Shown here in pieces: positions 31,526 to 39,992 of a stretch of DNA of 64,000 nucleotides. The position numbers and the translations under genes were made by a program. The notes under the pieces are model-generated. The model had not been told where the DNA came from and searched no databases. It saw nothing but the letters and a program-made list of their open reading frames with translations. Each line of letters opens with the position of its first letter. The stretch's first letter is position 1. The stretch spans positions 1 through 64,000 of the IMG/VR virus record IMGVR_UViG_3300044825_002278. One strand, 5' to 3'. Source of the stretch: a virus.

Positions 31526-31702
31526 ATGGAAAAGTGGAAGTCTTTGCTTACATCAAGAAGGTTTTGGGTTTCGGCTGTTGCTTTAACCTCTATCGTTGCT
31601 TCTGAAGCTTTTGGGATTACTCTCAATCAAGAGCAACTTGTTGGTGTTGTTACTATTGTAGTGGCTTGGGTTATTGGTGATACAATTAGGGAAACTAAGT
31701 AA
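31526..31702 (+). CDS. holin-like small membrane protein
   Basis: The 58-residue protein begins KWKSLLTSRRFWVSAVALTS and ends QLVGVVTIVVAWVIGDTIRE, two membrane helices joined by a short loop. This matches the short holin-like proteins often called phage 'membrane protein' with SRRFW and AWVIGD motifs. Start after CAAAGGAGAAATATA. Position beside a protease and other membrane proteins supports a lysis role, but this is inference. Confidence 0.7.
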   Translation: MEKWKSLLTSRRFWVSAVALTSIVASEAFGITLNQEQLVGVVTIVVAWVIGDTIRETK

Positions 31703-32013
31703 TGAATTTATCAGGTATTAGTCCTATTCAATGGGTGTTTTTGGTTGTTGGTATTTTGATAGCACTTCCCGCTGTCACACCATACTTAACATCGTTTTTG
31801 AATAAAAGGAATGACACGCCAAAAAAAGAAGACGATTATGAAACTTACAGTTTAACCGACATAGTTCATAAATGGGAAAATTTAGAAGAAGCTTGCAGAA
31901 AAGCTAATTTAAACGAGGCTTCTGCTAAGTTAGTCGAAGTTTTTCCGCTTTTGGCAAAAAAAGGAAGTCCAGTGGATAATGTAATGAGTAAATACAATCC
32001 TCCAAATCCTTAG
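31702..32013 (+). CDS. membrane protein with helical tail
   Basis: One membrane helix (about residues 9-30), then a basic/acidic linker and a helical domain. TAATG overlap with the holin-like gene. Might act as a partner in lysis (spanin- or antiholin-like); no specific motif supports this. Confidence 0.6.
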   Translation: MNLSGISPIQWVFLVVGILIALPAVTPYLTSFLNKRNDTPKKEDDYETYSLTDIVHKWENLEEACRKANLNEASAKLVEVFPLLAKKGSPVDNVMSKYNPPNP

Positions 32014-32021
32014 AGGTTAAG

Positions 32022-32480
32022 ATGAACAAAAGCACACGATTGGTTCTTGGTTTATGTTTAGTTTCAGTGGGTCTTTTTTGGAATAATATAGCAAACTTTA
32101 TTCCTAAAATTGATAACAAAACTCCAAAGCAGTTGGTTCAAATCGATAAGCCATCTGATGAAGTTTTTAATACTGTTAAACCGGTTGCGGATTTAATTAC
32201 AGATCCAAGTGACAAAATTAAGTTGTGCTTGTTTAACAATACCTTTTCAAAAAGAGTAACATCTTATTCTGCTGATGCGCAGCAAGTAAACGATGTTTAT
32301 GTTCAGGCAGCAAAAAACTTATTCGGAGATTCCCTTAAGGGAAAATACCAAGGGTTTTCTGGATCGCTTGATAAACTTTTCGGCTCTGTTTTTGGGATAG
32401 AAAATCATGTGGTGACAGACAAAGAAAAATCTGCACTATCTGAAACTTTTAGGGGATTAGCTTATTGCTTGTCTTTGTAA
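32022..32480 (+). CDS. signal-anchored 152-residue protein
   Basis: Hydrophobic residues 6-28 form an anchor or signal; the rest is soluble with two Cys. Last gene before a strong terminator, closing the run from 24623. No family recognised. Confidence 0.6.
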   Translation: MNKSTRLVLGLCLVSVGLFWNNIANFIPKIDNKTPKQLVQIDKPSDEVFNTVKPVADLITDPSDKIKLCLFNNTFSKRVTSYSADAQQVNDVYVQAAKNLFGDSLKGKYQGFSGSLDKLFGSVFGIENHVVTDKEKSALSETFRGLAYCLSL

Positions 32481-32485
32481 CAATC

Positions 32486-32514
32486 AAGTGGGGTTTCGGC
32501 CCCACTTTTAATTT
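32486..32514 (+). terminator. intrinsic terminator
   Basis: AAGTGGGG and CCCCACTT form an 8-bp stem with loop TTTCGG, followed by TTTTAATTTT. Confidence 0.92.
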
Positions 32515-32531
32515 TAAATTGAAAGGATTTT

Positions 32532-32774
32532 ATGAATATTATTGAAGTTGCATTAGAAGAATGTAGAACTTCTATGCGTGTATGTACATTTGAGATTAAT
32601 AGCGTGTTGGCAACACCCGCAGAAGTAGGTTCTCTTGATAGACTTTCTAAAGCTATTTATGACTATTCAAGACACGAAGCTGCATTTCAAAATTTGCTAA
32701 AGTTGAAGAACCAAATTGACGAAGCTAATTCAAAGCAAACTGAACAAGGCCCAGAAGAGGAAGATGAAGACTAA
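32532..32774 (+). CDS. hypothetical 80-residue protein
   Basis: Start after TTGAAAGGATTTT. Helical with a C-terminal acidic tail PEEEDED. Overlaps the next gene by 11 bases. Unrecognised. Confidence 0.65.
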   Translation: MNIIEVALEECRTSMRVCTFEINSVLATPAEVGSLDRLSKAIYDYSRHEAAFQNLLKLKNQIDEANSKQTEQGPEEEDED

Positions 32775-33132
32775 AATAACAATAATTGTAATAGAAACAA
32801 TTCCTTATTTTAGACAAGGCATACCACCAACAAGAGTTTTAGTAGATAGCGAAGGAAAATTTCCGTCTGGTTATATTTCTACAAAAACTGTAGAAGATAC
32901 GCTAATAGAAATACTTTCAAAACATACATCGTTGTCTATTAATTTTCTTTGCCCAACAATTAGTAAGCTTTTTCATCAAAAAGGGTCTGATGAATGTGAA
33001 GCAATATATACATGCGTTGTCCAAGATGGAATTATTAGTACAAAAAACAATTCTAAAATGTTGTCAATCGAGGAAATAAATATAGATGAGCGATACGCAA
33101 CCCCAATCATGTCAGTCCCAAGATCAATTTGA
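32764..33132 (+). CDS. hypothetical 122-residue alpha/beta protein
   Basis: I chose the ATG at 32764, preceded by GAAGAGGAAG. Strand-rich start (KTKITIIVIETIPYF). A longer frame from 32716 lies within the previous gene. It overlaps the next gene by 47 bases. No family recognised. Confidence 0.6.
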   Translation: MKTKITIIVIETIPYFRQGIPPTRVLVDSEGKFPSGYISTKTVEDTLIEILSKHTSLSINFLCPTISKLFHQKGSDECEAIYTCVVQDGIISTKNNSKMLSIEEINIDERYATPIMSVPRSI

Positions 33133-33439
33133 TAAAGAGGACTCAGAACTTTCCGCACAATTGGTTATTGCTGTTGACAAAAAGGGATTTGTGTCGTATA
33201 ATTGCGACTGGATACCGGGAGAAAACGGCATAGTTGGACTTGCTACTATTTTTTACAAATTATTGCTGGACAATTTTAGTGAAGAAATTCTTCAGGAAAT
33301 CAAGCAGCAATGCGTATTAAATGATAGTGAATCAGAGTATGTTGCGGTTATAAACCTAATAAATAGTTATGATTCCAAGGTCAAAAAACCAGACGACGAT
33401 CAAGTAGTGATTCCTCCTGATCAAGTTTACCGTATTTAA
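33086..33439 (+). CDS. hypothetical 117-residue acidic protein
   Basis: Starts inside the previous gene. Gln/Ser-rich N-terminus, helical centre. Fits a run of small genes leading to the sigma factor. Unrecognised. Confidence 0.6.
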   Translation: MSDTQPQSCQSQDQFDKEDSELSAQLVIAVDKKGFVSYNCDWIPGENGIVGLATIFYKLLLDNFSEEILQEIKQQCVLNDSESEYVAVINLINSYDSKVKKPDDDQVVIPPDQVYRI

Positions 33440-33452
33440 CGGGAGAAAGTTT

Positions 33453-34085
33453 ATGGCAAACAAAAAGATAATCTGGAAAAGCTGGAACGCTGTTGCAGAA
33501 GAATACATAAACTCATACACTGAAGAGTTATCAAAACTCGAAGAAGAAATAAACAATGTATCAAATGAAGAAGGCATGATGGGCATTCCGATGCTTTTCA
33601 ATGCCGATAAATTCAATGCGATGCATACGCCGTTTGGTGTCTTTCCAATGGATTCTTCTTTTAAACCTTCTGACAGATGGGATTGCTGGATTGGTACAAC
33701 CAACTTTAGTATTACAAAATCTGTTTATAAGATTCTAAGAGAAGATATCGATGGGATCGAAGCCCTGAAAATTATGGGAAGGTATTCTTTTTGTATCGGA
33801 GTGCCTTGCACTTTTGACTTTCAAGATGTAAGATTAGAAATTGAAAAGAAGCTTTGTGTTTTCACTGAGAAGGAGGTAATGACAGATGAAGTAACGGCTA
33901 CTGTTGCTTTGATGAAAGAACAGCTAAAACATAACAAATATTGGTCTATTTTAGTTGCTTCTACAGGTAAAGTGGATTATGTAGTTTCTGATAATTTGGA
34001 TCAGAAGTACATAGACGGTTTGAATCAATTAGTGGAATTAAAACAAAAAGTTGGTGGAATAATTTTAAGAGGCGAAGATGGATAA
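33453..34085 (+). CDS. hypothetical 210-residue protein
   Basis: Starts after AACGGGAGAAAGTTT. Alpha/beta with a conserved-looking FGVFPMDSSFKPSDRWDCWIG stretch broken by no known motif. It overlaps the sigma factor gene by 8 bases and may be co-translated with it. Unrecognised. Confidence 0.7.
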   Translation: MANKKIIWKSWNAVAEEYINSYTEELSKLEEEINNVSNEEGMMGIPMLFNADKFNAMHTPFGVFPMDSSFKPSDRWDCWIGTTNFSITKSVYKILREDIDGIEALKIMGRYSFCIGVPCTFDFQDVRLEIEKKLCVFTEKEVMTDEVTATVALMKEQLKHNKYWSILVASTGKVDYVVSDNLDQKYIDGLNQLVELKQKVGGIILRGEDG

Positions 34086-34551
34086 CATTAATATTGAATT
34101 TGAAGAAAAGTGGAACGATTCTGATATCAAGAGCATCATGAATAAAGTATCAAATCGATACAAAAAGAATATAGATCATGACGATATAGAATCTATAAAG
34201 ATGAATACACTTTGGAATTGCATCAAAAAGTTTGACGAGTCTAAGGGTACGAAGTTTACATCGTATCTTTTCCAACAGTTAACCTACGCTTTTAAAAATA
34301 AAGTCAAGTCAAAGCGGTCTGAATTTAACTTTGATGAGCTTGAAAAGCAGGATACAAAATATCAAGAAAAGCTTGATGTTATTGATATAATGAACAGTCT
34401 AGATGAAGAAACATATCAAATCCTGCAACAAAAGTTTTACCAAAATATGACTATGAAAGAAATAGGTAAAACCAATGGCTACTCGCGCGAAACCGCACGA
34501 AGAAAGTTTAAAAATGCCATTACTTTATGCAAAAATATGTATAAATCTTGA
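34078..34551 (+). CDS. sigma-70-family RNA polymerase sigma factor
   Basis: The 157-residue protein has a region-2-like part (DDIESIKMNTLWNCIKKFDE then GTKFTSYLFQQLTYAFKNK) and a region-4 helix-turn-helix (LQQKFYQNMTMKEIGKTNGYS with RETARRKFKNAI). It lacks regions 1 and 3, like small alternative factors. It should direct host RNA polymerase to phage promoters, possibly for genes downstream. Starts within the previous gene (8 bases). Family call firm, target promoters unknown. Confidence 0.85.
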   Translation: MDNINIEFEEKWNDSDIKSIMNKVSNRYKKNIDHDDIESIKMNTLWNCIKKFDESKGTKFTSYLFQQLTYAFKNKVKSKRSEFNFDELEKQDTKYQEKLDVIDIMNSLDEETYQILQQKFYQNMTMKEIGKTNGYSRETARRKFKNAITLCKNMYKS

Positions 34552-34651
34552 TTTTAATTGTGTATATTAGCTTATAGGAATTGGATCTCCATTTTGGATA
34601 ATTTGGAAAATTTGTGTTTACGTTTATTCTTTAATAATCGGAGATCTTGCT

Positions 34652-35332
34652 ATGGCAGTACAACCAAAATCTAGTTATTTGAAAAACACCACAGGCGGTG
34701 CTTTTTCTAGTCAACGACAAGGCGGCACTCTTTATGGAAACGGCACAACTGGATCTGTTATTACCAAGGCATTCTTGGTAAAAGATGCTGTTGACAATAT
34801 AGTAAAGCCTTATGGAGTAGTTTTGAAAGCATACCCCGGAACAAGTGGTATGTACGGAACTCAAAAGATTGTTTCTGGCGGTGCTTTTGCTTACTTTGAA
34901 GCTGGAAAGTATATTATTAGAACGATCAGCACTACTATTGCTGGTGTTGCGTCTACTAAACTTCTTATTCCCGGCTCTGACAATGGCAAACGCAATGCTA
35001 TTCATCAATTCATCCATGACTTCGGCGCGCGTTTGCTTACCAAGTGGCGAGCAAATGAGTTTTCGTGGCTTGGAGTATTTGATAATGGCAACAAGATCAA
35101 GCGTCGTTACAACTGGGTTGATGCTGCTGGTACAGCAGCTTCTAAGCCGGTTACACTAACAAATCTTGATATGCTCAATCCTGTTGGCGGTTCAACGGCT
35201 CGAAAGAGCGATAGCGCTGCTAATCCAACACGAGCAATTCCGGGTGAGTTGGTAATGAAGGTTGACTTTGTTACTACAAATATTTCTAGCGGCGGCGACT
35301 TCTTCAATTACAAGCCAATCACTGGTATGTAG
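34652..35332 (+). CDS. possible virion protein
   Basis: The 226-residue protein is Gly/Ser/Thr/Ala-rich and strand-rich, with no signal peptide, as in structural phage proteins. It has more GC-rich, regular codon use than its neighbours, which can accompany high expression. It starts after ATCGGAGATCTTGCT and has its own 100-base leader. No specific homology recognised; virion role is a guess. Confidence 0.65.
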   Translation: MAVQPKSSYLKNTTGGAFSSQRQGGTLYGNGTTGSVITKAFLVKDAVDNIVKPYGVVLKAYPGTSGMYGTQKIVSGGAFAYFEAGKYIIRTISTTIAGVASTKLLIPGSDNGKRNAIHQFIHDFGARLLTKWRANEFSWLGVFDNGNKIKRRYNWVDAAGTAASKPVTLTNLDMLNPVGGSTARKSDSAANPTRAIPGELVMKVDFVTTNISSGGDFFNYKPITGM

Positions 35333-35380
35333 TTTGACAATTTTGGACTTTCCATCATTCAACCAAACTGGAGTACCACT

Positions 35381-35692
35381 ATGAATGAAGCTTGGGTCTT
35401 AATAAGAAACATCGCTGAAGTTATTGGAATGTTTGCAATACCGCTTTTTTCTTGGGTTGTTTATACGTTAGTTCAACAGGGTAAGCAAATTATCGTGCTT
35501 GAACAAAAAGTGAATGACTCTATAAGTCAAAGAATGACCGGAATAGAAAAACGGGTTGGTGGAATGGAAGAGAAAATGGAAGAAGTTGTTAGCAATGTTA
35601 TAGAATGCAAGATGATTGCGGCAGATAATAAAAATCTCCACATGCAGATTAATTCTAAGCTTGACCTTCTGGCTTCCAAGTTAAAAAGTTAA
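35381..35692 (+). CDS. membrane protein with coiled coil
   Basis: One membrane helix (about residues 10-32) and a long coiled coil (40-100) with GIEKRVGGMEEKMEEV. Architecture recalls some phage spanins or holin partners, but there is no lipobox or partner gene overlap. Closes a unit before a terminator. Confidence 0.65.
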   Translation: MNEAWVLIRNIAEVIGMFAIPLFSWVVYTLVQQGKQIIVLEQKVNDSISQRMTGIEKRVGGMEEKMEEVVSNVIECKMIAADNKNLHMQINSKLDLLASKLKS

Positions 35693-35720
35693 ATATCCAA
35701 TAATCTTGGTTTTTGATAAG

Positions 35721-35760
35721 AAACCTGTCGATGAAAAGTCGGCAGGTTTTCTTTTTTTTT
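35721..35760 (+). terminator. intrinsic terminator before nrdA
   Basis: AAACCTGTCGA and TCGGCAGGTTT form an 11-bp stem with one G-T pair, followed by TCTTTTTTTTT. Confidence 0.93.
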
Positions 35761-35762
35761 GA

Positions 35763-35791
35763 TTGATTTTGTTCTCGGTATGGTGTATAAT
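35763..35791 (+). promoter_or_regulatory. promoter for nrdAB
   Basis: TTGATT (35763-35768), 17 bases, TATAAT (35786-35791) preceded by GGTG. It directly follows the terminator and lies 42 bases before nrdA. Confidence 0.75.
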
Positions 35792-35832
35792 ACTCTACCA
35801 GATAAAGTTTTTACATCGAGAAAGGTATTGTA

Positions 35833-38070
35833 ATGAAAGTAACAAAAGCAAACGGAGAGCAGGAAAATTTCTCCGTTGAAAAAATTCACAAAGTAGTTGA
35901 ATGGGCGACCAAAGGAATTAATGGAGTATCCTTTTCTGACGTTGAAATGAATGCCAATCTATCTATTTATGATGGCATCTCCACAAAAGAAATACATCAA
36001 GTATTGATTAAATCGGCCAACGATCTAATTTCAACGCACACTCCAAATTATCAATATGTTGCTTCTAGGCTTCTTAATATGCAGCTTAGAAAAGAGGTTT
36101 GGAATTGCGGCAAACTTCACAATCCAGTTGATTTTACATTGTTTGTCAAAAGAAACATCGACAATGGAATTTATGATCCGATATTGGAAAAGAAGTGGAA
36201 CAACGATCAAATTGAAGATTTTGGAAAGTATATCGATCATACCCGCGATGATTTATTTACTTATGCTGGTTTGCAGCAAATGATTGACAAATATCTTGTC
36301 AAGAATCGAAGCACCGGACAAATTTACGAAACGCCACAGTTTGCATACATGTGTATTGCTATGTGTTTATTTAATACTGTTGATGAAGTAAAACAAGCAT
36401 ACGATTGTTATTCTACTTTTAAAATCAATCTTCCTACTCCGATCATGGCTGGCGTAAGAACGAATATACGTCAATTTGCTAGTTGTGTTTTGGTTGATGT
36501 AGAAGATAACTTGGATAGTATTTTCTCAAGTATTCATGCCGTTGGAAAGTACACAGCGCGAAGAGCTGGTATAGGGCTTAATATAGGTCGTATGCGCCCC
36601 ATTAACTCACCCATTCGAGGAGGTGAGGTTATTCACACTGGCGTAATACCATATTTAAAGAACTTTGAATCGGTTGTCAAATCAACATCGCAAAATGGTA
36701 TTCGCGGAGGAAGTGCAACCGTTCATTGTCCTTGGTGGCATTATGAAATCGAGGATATTCTCGTTTTAAAAAACAACGCTGGAACTGATGATAATCGCGT
36801 TCGCAAATTAGATTATTCTATTCAATTTTGTAAGCTGTTTTACGACCGTTTGATCAATAATCAAGAAATAACCCTTTTTAGTCCACACGAAGCTAAGGGT
36901 CTTTACGAAGCTTTTGGAAACAATAAAAAGTTTGAAGAGCTTTATTTGAAGTATGAAAATACTCGATCAATGAAGTTTAAGAAAAAGATACCAGCGCGAA
37001 AGCTTGCTGAAGTATTTGCGCGAGAACGTCTTGAAACAGGTAGAATCTACAGCATGAATATTGATACGGCCAACGAACATGGCTCGTGGAATATTCCTTG
37101 TTATATGTCTAATTTGTGTCAAGAAATCATTCATCCGACAAAACCAATCAAGTCCATAGACGACCCAAATGGCGAAATTGGAATTTGTATTTTATCTGCA
37201 CTAAATCTTCTTGAAATTTTTGAAGAAGAAGGCGATGTTGAAAAGGCTTGTAAAATAGCAGTCAAGACGCTTGATGCTGTTATCGACTATCAAGACTATC
37301 CAGTTTTGGCAGGAGAAAACTTTACAAAAAATCGTAGGTCTTTAGGGATTGGCGTTACAAACCTAGCTGGATTTTTAGCAAAGAATAAACTAAAATACGA
37401 AGATCCGCAAACATTGGTTTTAATCCACGATATTATGGAAAAAATTCAATGGCATTTGATAAGCGCTAGTTGCGATCTAGCAAAGGAAAAGGGCGCATGT
37501 CCAAAGTTTAGCGATACAAAATATGCTCAGGGTCTTATGCCAATTGATTGGTATAAAAAGACAGTTGACGAACTGGTTGCTCCAAAGTATAATATGGACT
37601 GGGAAGAGTTGCGCGAGCGTGTTTTGACGTATGGTATGCGACATTCTACCTTGTCGGCAATTATGCCCTGTGAATCATCGAGCGTTATTCAAAACAGCAC
37701 AAATGGTATCGAGCCAGTTAGAAGTTTGCTTTTGTTTAAGAAAGCTAAAAATGGTGTTTTGAAGCAGTTAGTACCAAATTATCACATGCGAAAGAATTAT
37801 TATACTTTAGCTTGGGAAATGACTAGCAACAAGCCGATAATGAATGTTGCGGCAGTTATACAAAAATTTGTTGATATGAGCATGAGTACAAATTTGTATT
37901 ACAATTATGCTCATTATGAAGGAGGAAATATTCCACTAAGCGTATTAATCAAAGATCAAATTTACGGTTATAAGTACGGATTGAAGAATTTTTATTATGC
38001 CAACACTCCAGATGGTGATGGCGATACTGAAAAAGGCATGAATTGCGAATCTGGCGCGTGTTCAATTTAA
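35833..38070 (+). CDS. nrdA: ribonucleotide reductase class I alpha subunit
   Basis: The 745-residue protein has an N-terminal ATP cone (residues 1-90), the core barrel motifs RRAGIGLNIGRMRPI and GGSATVHCPWWHYE, the thiyl-radical Cys429 in SNLCQEI, and the C-terminal shuttle pair Cys738/Cys743 in CESGACSI. It reduces ribonucleoside diphosphates to deoxyribonucleotides with NrdB, using thioredoxin-type donors. The complete ATP cone suggests dATP feedback control is kept. It starts after GAAAGGTATTGTA and is followed 11 bases later by nrdB. Confidence 0.97.
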   Translation: MKVTKANGEQENFSVEKIHKVVEWATKGINGVSFSDVEMNANLSIYDGISTKEIHQVLIKSANDLISTHTPNYQYVASRLLNMQLRKEVWNCGKLHNPVDFTLFVKRNIDNGIYDPILEKKWNNDQIEDFGKYIDHTRDDLFTYAGLQQMIDKYLVKNRSTGQIYETPQFAYMCIAMCLFNTVDEVKQAYDCYSTFKINLPTPIMAGVRTNIRQFASCVLVDVEDNLDSIFSSIHAVGKYTARRAGIGLNIGRMRPINSPIRGGEVIHTGVIPYLKNFESVVKSTSQNGIRGGSATVHCPWWHYEIEDILVLKNNAGTDDNRVRKLDYSIQFCKLFYDRLINNQEITLFSPHEAKGLYEAFGNNKKFEELYLKYENTRSMKFKKKIPARKLAEVFARERLETGRIYSMNIDTANEHGSWNIPCYMSNLCQEIIHPTKPIKSIDDPNGEIGICILSALNLLEIFEEEGDVEKACKIAVKTLDAVIDYQDYPVLAGENFTKNRRSLGIGVTNLAGFLAKNKLKYEDPQTLVLIHDIMEKIQWHLISASCDLAKEKGACPKFSDTKYAQGLMPIDWYKKTVDELVAPKYNMDWEELRERVLTYGMRHSTLSAIMPCESSSVIQNSTNGIEPVRSLLLFKKAKNGVLKQLVPNYHMRKNYYTLAWEMTSNKPIMNVAAVIQKFVDMSMSTNLYYNYAHYEGGNIPLSVLIKDQIYGYKYGLKNFYYANTPDGDGDTEKGMNCESGACSI

Positions 38071-38081
38071 CGAGGTAATAA

Positions 38082-39152
38082 ATGAAGACTATTTTTAACA
38101 CAAACAATGTAGACCCTATGACTCAGCCCCTTTTCCTTGGAAAGGATTTGGGTGTTCAAAGATATGATATTATCAAGTATCCTATATTCAAGGAACTCGA
38201 TAGCAAGCAAATGATGAATTTTTGGAGGCCAGAAGAAATCGAATTAAAGAAAGATCGGGCAGATTTTAAGGAAATGTCCGAGAACGAAAAGTTTATTTTT
38301 ACGTCTAATCTTAAGTATCAGACAATGCTTGATAGCGTTATCTGTCGCGGAGTACCAACTTTACTGGAATATGTAACAAATAGCGAGCTTGAGGCGTGTC
38401 TTATGACATGGCAATTTTTTGAAAAAATTCACTCTCAAAGCTATAGTTATATCATCCAAAATGTCTATGCAGATAGCAAAGAGGTATTTGACGGCATTTA
38501 TGAAGACAAGGAAATCATGAAAAGGGCCAATAGCGCCATCGAGGATTACAATAACTTGATGGGTATGGCTTGTGATACTAATAAGATTTCTGACATAAAA
38601 AAACAAATCTATATGACTATTGTGAGTATAAATATTCTGGAAGCGGTTCGTTTTTATGTTAGCTTTGTATGCAGTTTCGCCTTTGCTGAAAATAAGAAAA
38701 TGGTCGGAAATGCGGATATTATCAAGCTGATCAAACGCGACGAAGCTTTGCACCTCATGAATACTCAACAAATACTTAAAATTTTACATACAGAAGAATC
38801 TGAAGGTTTTGTCAAAACCGCTCAACAGTGCCAACAAGCTGCCTGTGAATTGTTCGACAGAGCCGCAAAAGAGGAAAAGGAATGGGCTTCTTACCTGTTT
38901 AAGAATGGCTCAATTATAGGTCTAAACGAAACTGTACTGCATCAGTATGTCGATTGGCTTGTAATGTCAAGACGCAAAGCAATAGGATTGCCTTATGAAA
39001 ATGTAGGCAAAAACCCAATTGCAGGATGGACAGAACACTGGATGAATAGTGAGGCTGTTCAAGTTGCTCCACAAGAACACGAAATTACCTCATACAAAAT
39101 TGGAGCGAGTAAAAATGATCTTGAAGACATAGATTTCGGAGGCGTATTATGA
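38082..39152 (+). CDS. nrdB: ribonucleotide reductase class I beta subunit
   Basis: The 356-residue protein has the ferritin-like helices of NrdB with diiron ligands in WRPEEIEL, EACLMTWQFFEKIHS and, later, ILEAVRFYVSF and RDEALHLMNTQQ, plus a Tyr after EKIHSQSY that fits the radical site. It ends with an Asp/Glu tail (LEDIDFGGVL) that docks to NrdA. Start after ACGAGGTAATAA. It overlaps the protease gene by ATGA. Whether the cofactor is di-iron or di-manganese cannot be told. Confidence 0.96.
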   Translation: MKTIFNTNNVDPMTQPLFLGKDLGVQRYDIIKYPIFKELDSKQMMNFWRPEEIELKKDRADFKEMSENEKFIFTSNLKYQTMLDSVICRGVPTLLEYVTNSELEACLMTWQFFEKIHSQSYSYIIQNVYADSKEVFDGIYEDKEIMKRANSAIEDYNNLMGMACDTNKISDIKKQIYMTIVSINILEAVRFYVSFVCSFAFAENKKMVGNADIIKLIKRDEALHLMNTQQILKILHTEESEGFVKTAQQCQQAACELFDRAAKEEKEWASYLFKNGSIIGLNETVLHQYVDWLVMSRRKAIGLPYENVGKNPIAGWTEHWMNSEAVQVAPQEHEITSYKIGASKNDLEDIDFGGVL

Positions 39153-39763
39153 GAAAAGCCCTGCAAAGAACCGCGTCTATTTTATTTCTATCTCTTGTTT
39201 TCACTTTAATTTCTTCGAGTATTTATAGTCAAACGTGTTTTGTAAGGTGTGAACCAGATAAGGAAATCGGAGGCGGAGCTTGCGGATCTGGCTTTTTTAT
39301 TTCAAAAAATGAAATCCTAACTGCTGCCCATGTAATAAATGATGCAAACAATGTTAGGGTTGAATTTGATGGAAAGTATTTTATGGCTTCTGTTGTCAAA
39401 CAAGATGTGTCAAAAGACCTAGCGCTATTGAAAATAAATGAAGAATGTGATGTATTTTACAAACTCAGCGATGATTCTGGAAAAATTGAGCAAGAAGTAA
39501 CTTGTTATGGATTTCCGAGAGGCGTTTGGAGTATGTATAAATCAGAAGGAGTTATCAAGGAAATTAATAGCGTAAATAGGGACTCTACTGACAAGTCAAG
39601 ACTTGAGTATGCTGTTTTTATGAATGTAACAAACGGAATGTCTGGCGGTCCTCTTTTAACTAAAGATAAGGTTGTCATAGGCGTTCTAAGTAGTAAAAAT
39701 GTTATTGGCGAACAAAGAGCAAATTTTATTTCGCTTGAGGAAATAAGAAAGTTTCTTGACTAA
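39149..39763 (+). CDS. secreted trypsin-like serine protease
   Basis: The 204-residue product has a signal peptide (LQRTASILFLSLVFTLISSS), then the chymotrypsin-fold triad: His in ILTAAHVI (about 57), Asp in DLALLKI (about 88) and Ser in NGMSGGPLL (about 167). It is the HtrA-like catalytic domain without a PDZ domain. It would cleave proteins outside the cytoplasm. It overlaps nrdB by ATGA, which is odd for an exported protease. No clear propeptide. Confidence 0.88.
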   Translation: MRKALQRTASILFLSLVFTLISSSIYSQTCFVRCEPDKEIGGGACGSGFFISKNEILTAAHVINDANNVRVEFDGKYFMASVVKQDVSKDLALLKINEECDVFYKLSDDSGKIEQEVTCYGFPRGVWSMYKSEGVIKEINSVNRDSTDKSRLEYAVFMNVTNGMSGGPLLTKDKVVIGVLSSKNVIGEQRANFISLEEIRKFLD

Positions 39764-39775
39764 AGTTAAAACAAA

Positions 39776-39893
39776 GCGAGAGCCAAGTGGTTGGTGGTAT
39801 TTAGGATAGGACATTGTTCACAAACTCTGCTTCCTATGTAGACGGTGATCAATGCTAAATATCGTAAAGCTGGTTCGAGTCCAGCCTCTCGCC
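39776..39893 (+). ncRNA. 118-nt tRNA-like RNA with a pseudoknotted third arm
   Basis: Seen: acceptor GCGAGAG with CTCTCGC (7 bp); a hairpin CCAA-GTGG-TTGG in the D position; a perfect T arm GCTGG/TTCGAGT/CCAGC. In place of the 17-base anticodon arm there is a 68-base arm: GGTATTTAG (39796-39804) with CTAAATATC (39855-39863), then CATTGTTCAC with GTGATCAATG (one mismatch), then TCTGC-TTCCTAT-GTAGA. The 5' bulge ATAGGA (39806-39811) is complementary to the apical loop TCCTAT. No usable anticodon arm remains. Inferred to be a stable structured RNA; function unknown. Confidence 0.6.
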
Positions 39894-39924
39894 CTTATTA
39901 AATTTGAATACAAAGGATAAGCAA

Positions 39925-39978
39925 ATGGAAAATAGTGTTGAACTTCTTGGTTATTATTTTTTAAAAAACAACATTTAA
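39925..39978 (+). CDS. possible 17-residue peptide
   Basis: An ATG after CAAAGGATAAGCAA opens a 17-codon frame (MENSVELLGYYFLKNNI). The ribosome binding site is good but the frame is tiny and lies between two structured RNAs; it may be chance. Confidence 0.2.
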   Translation: MENSVELLGYYFLKNNI

Positions 39979-39992
39979 AGTCAAAATTTGTG

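Noticed and set aside
39776-39893. Ordinary tRNA-Arg (CCT) or a tRNA with a group I intron
   Set aside because: The loop TTCCTAT looks like an anticodon loop with U33, but its distance to the acceptor and T arm is 20-25 bases too long on both sides, and the insert lacks group I core elements and size.
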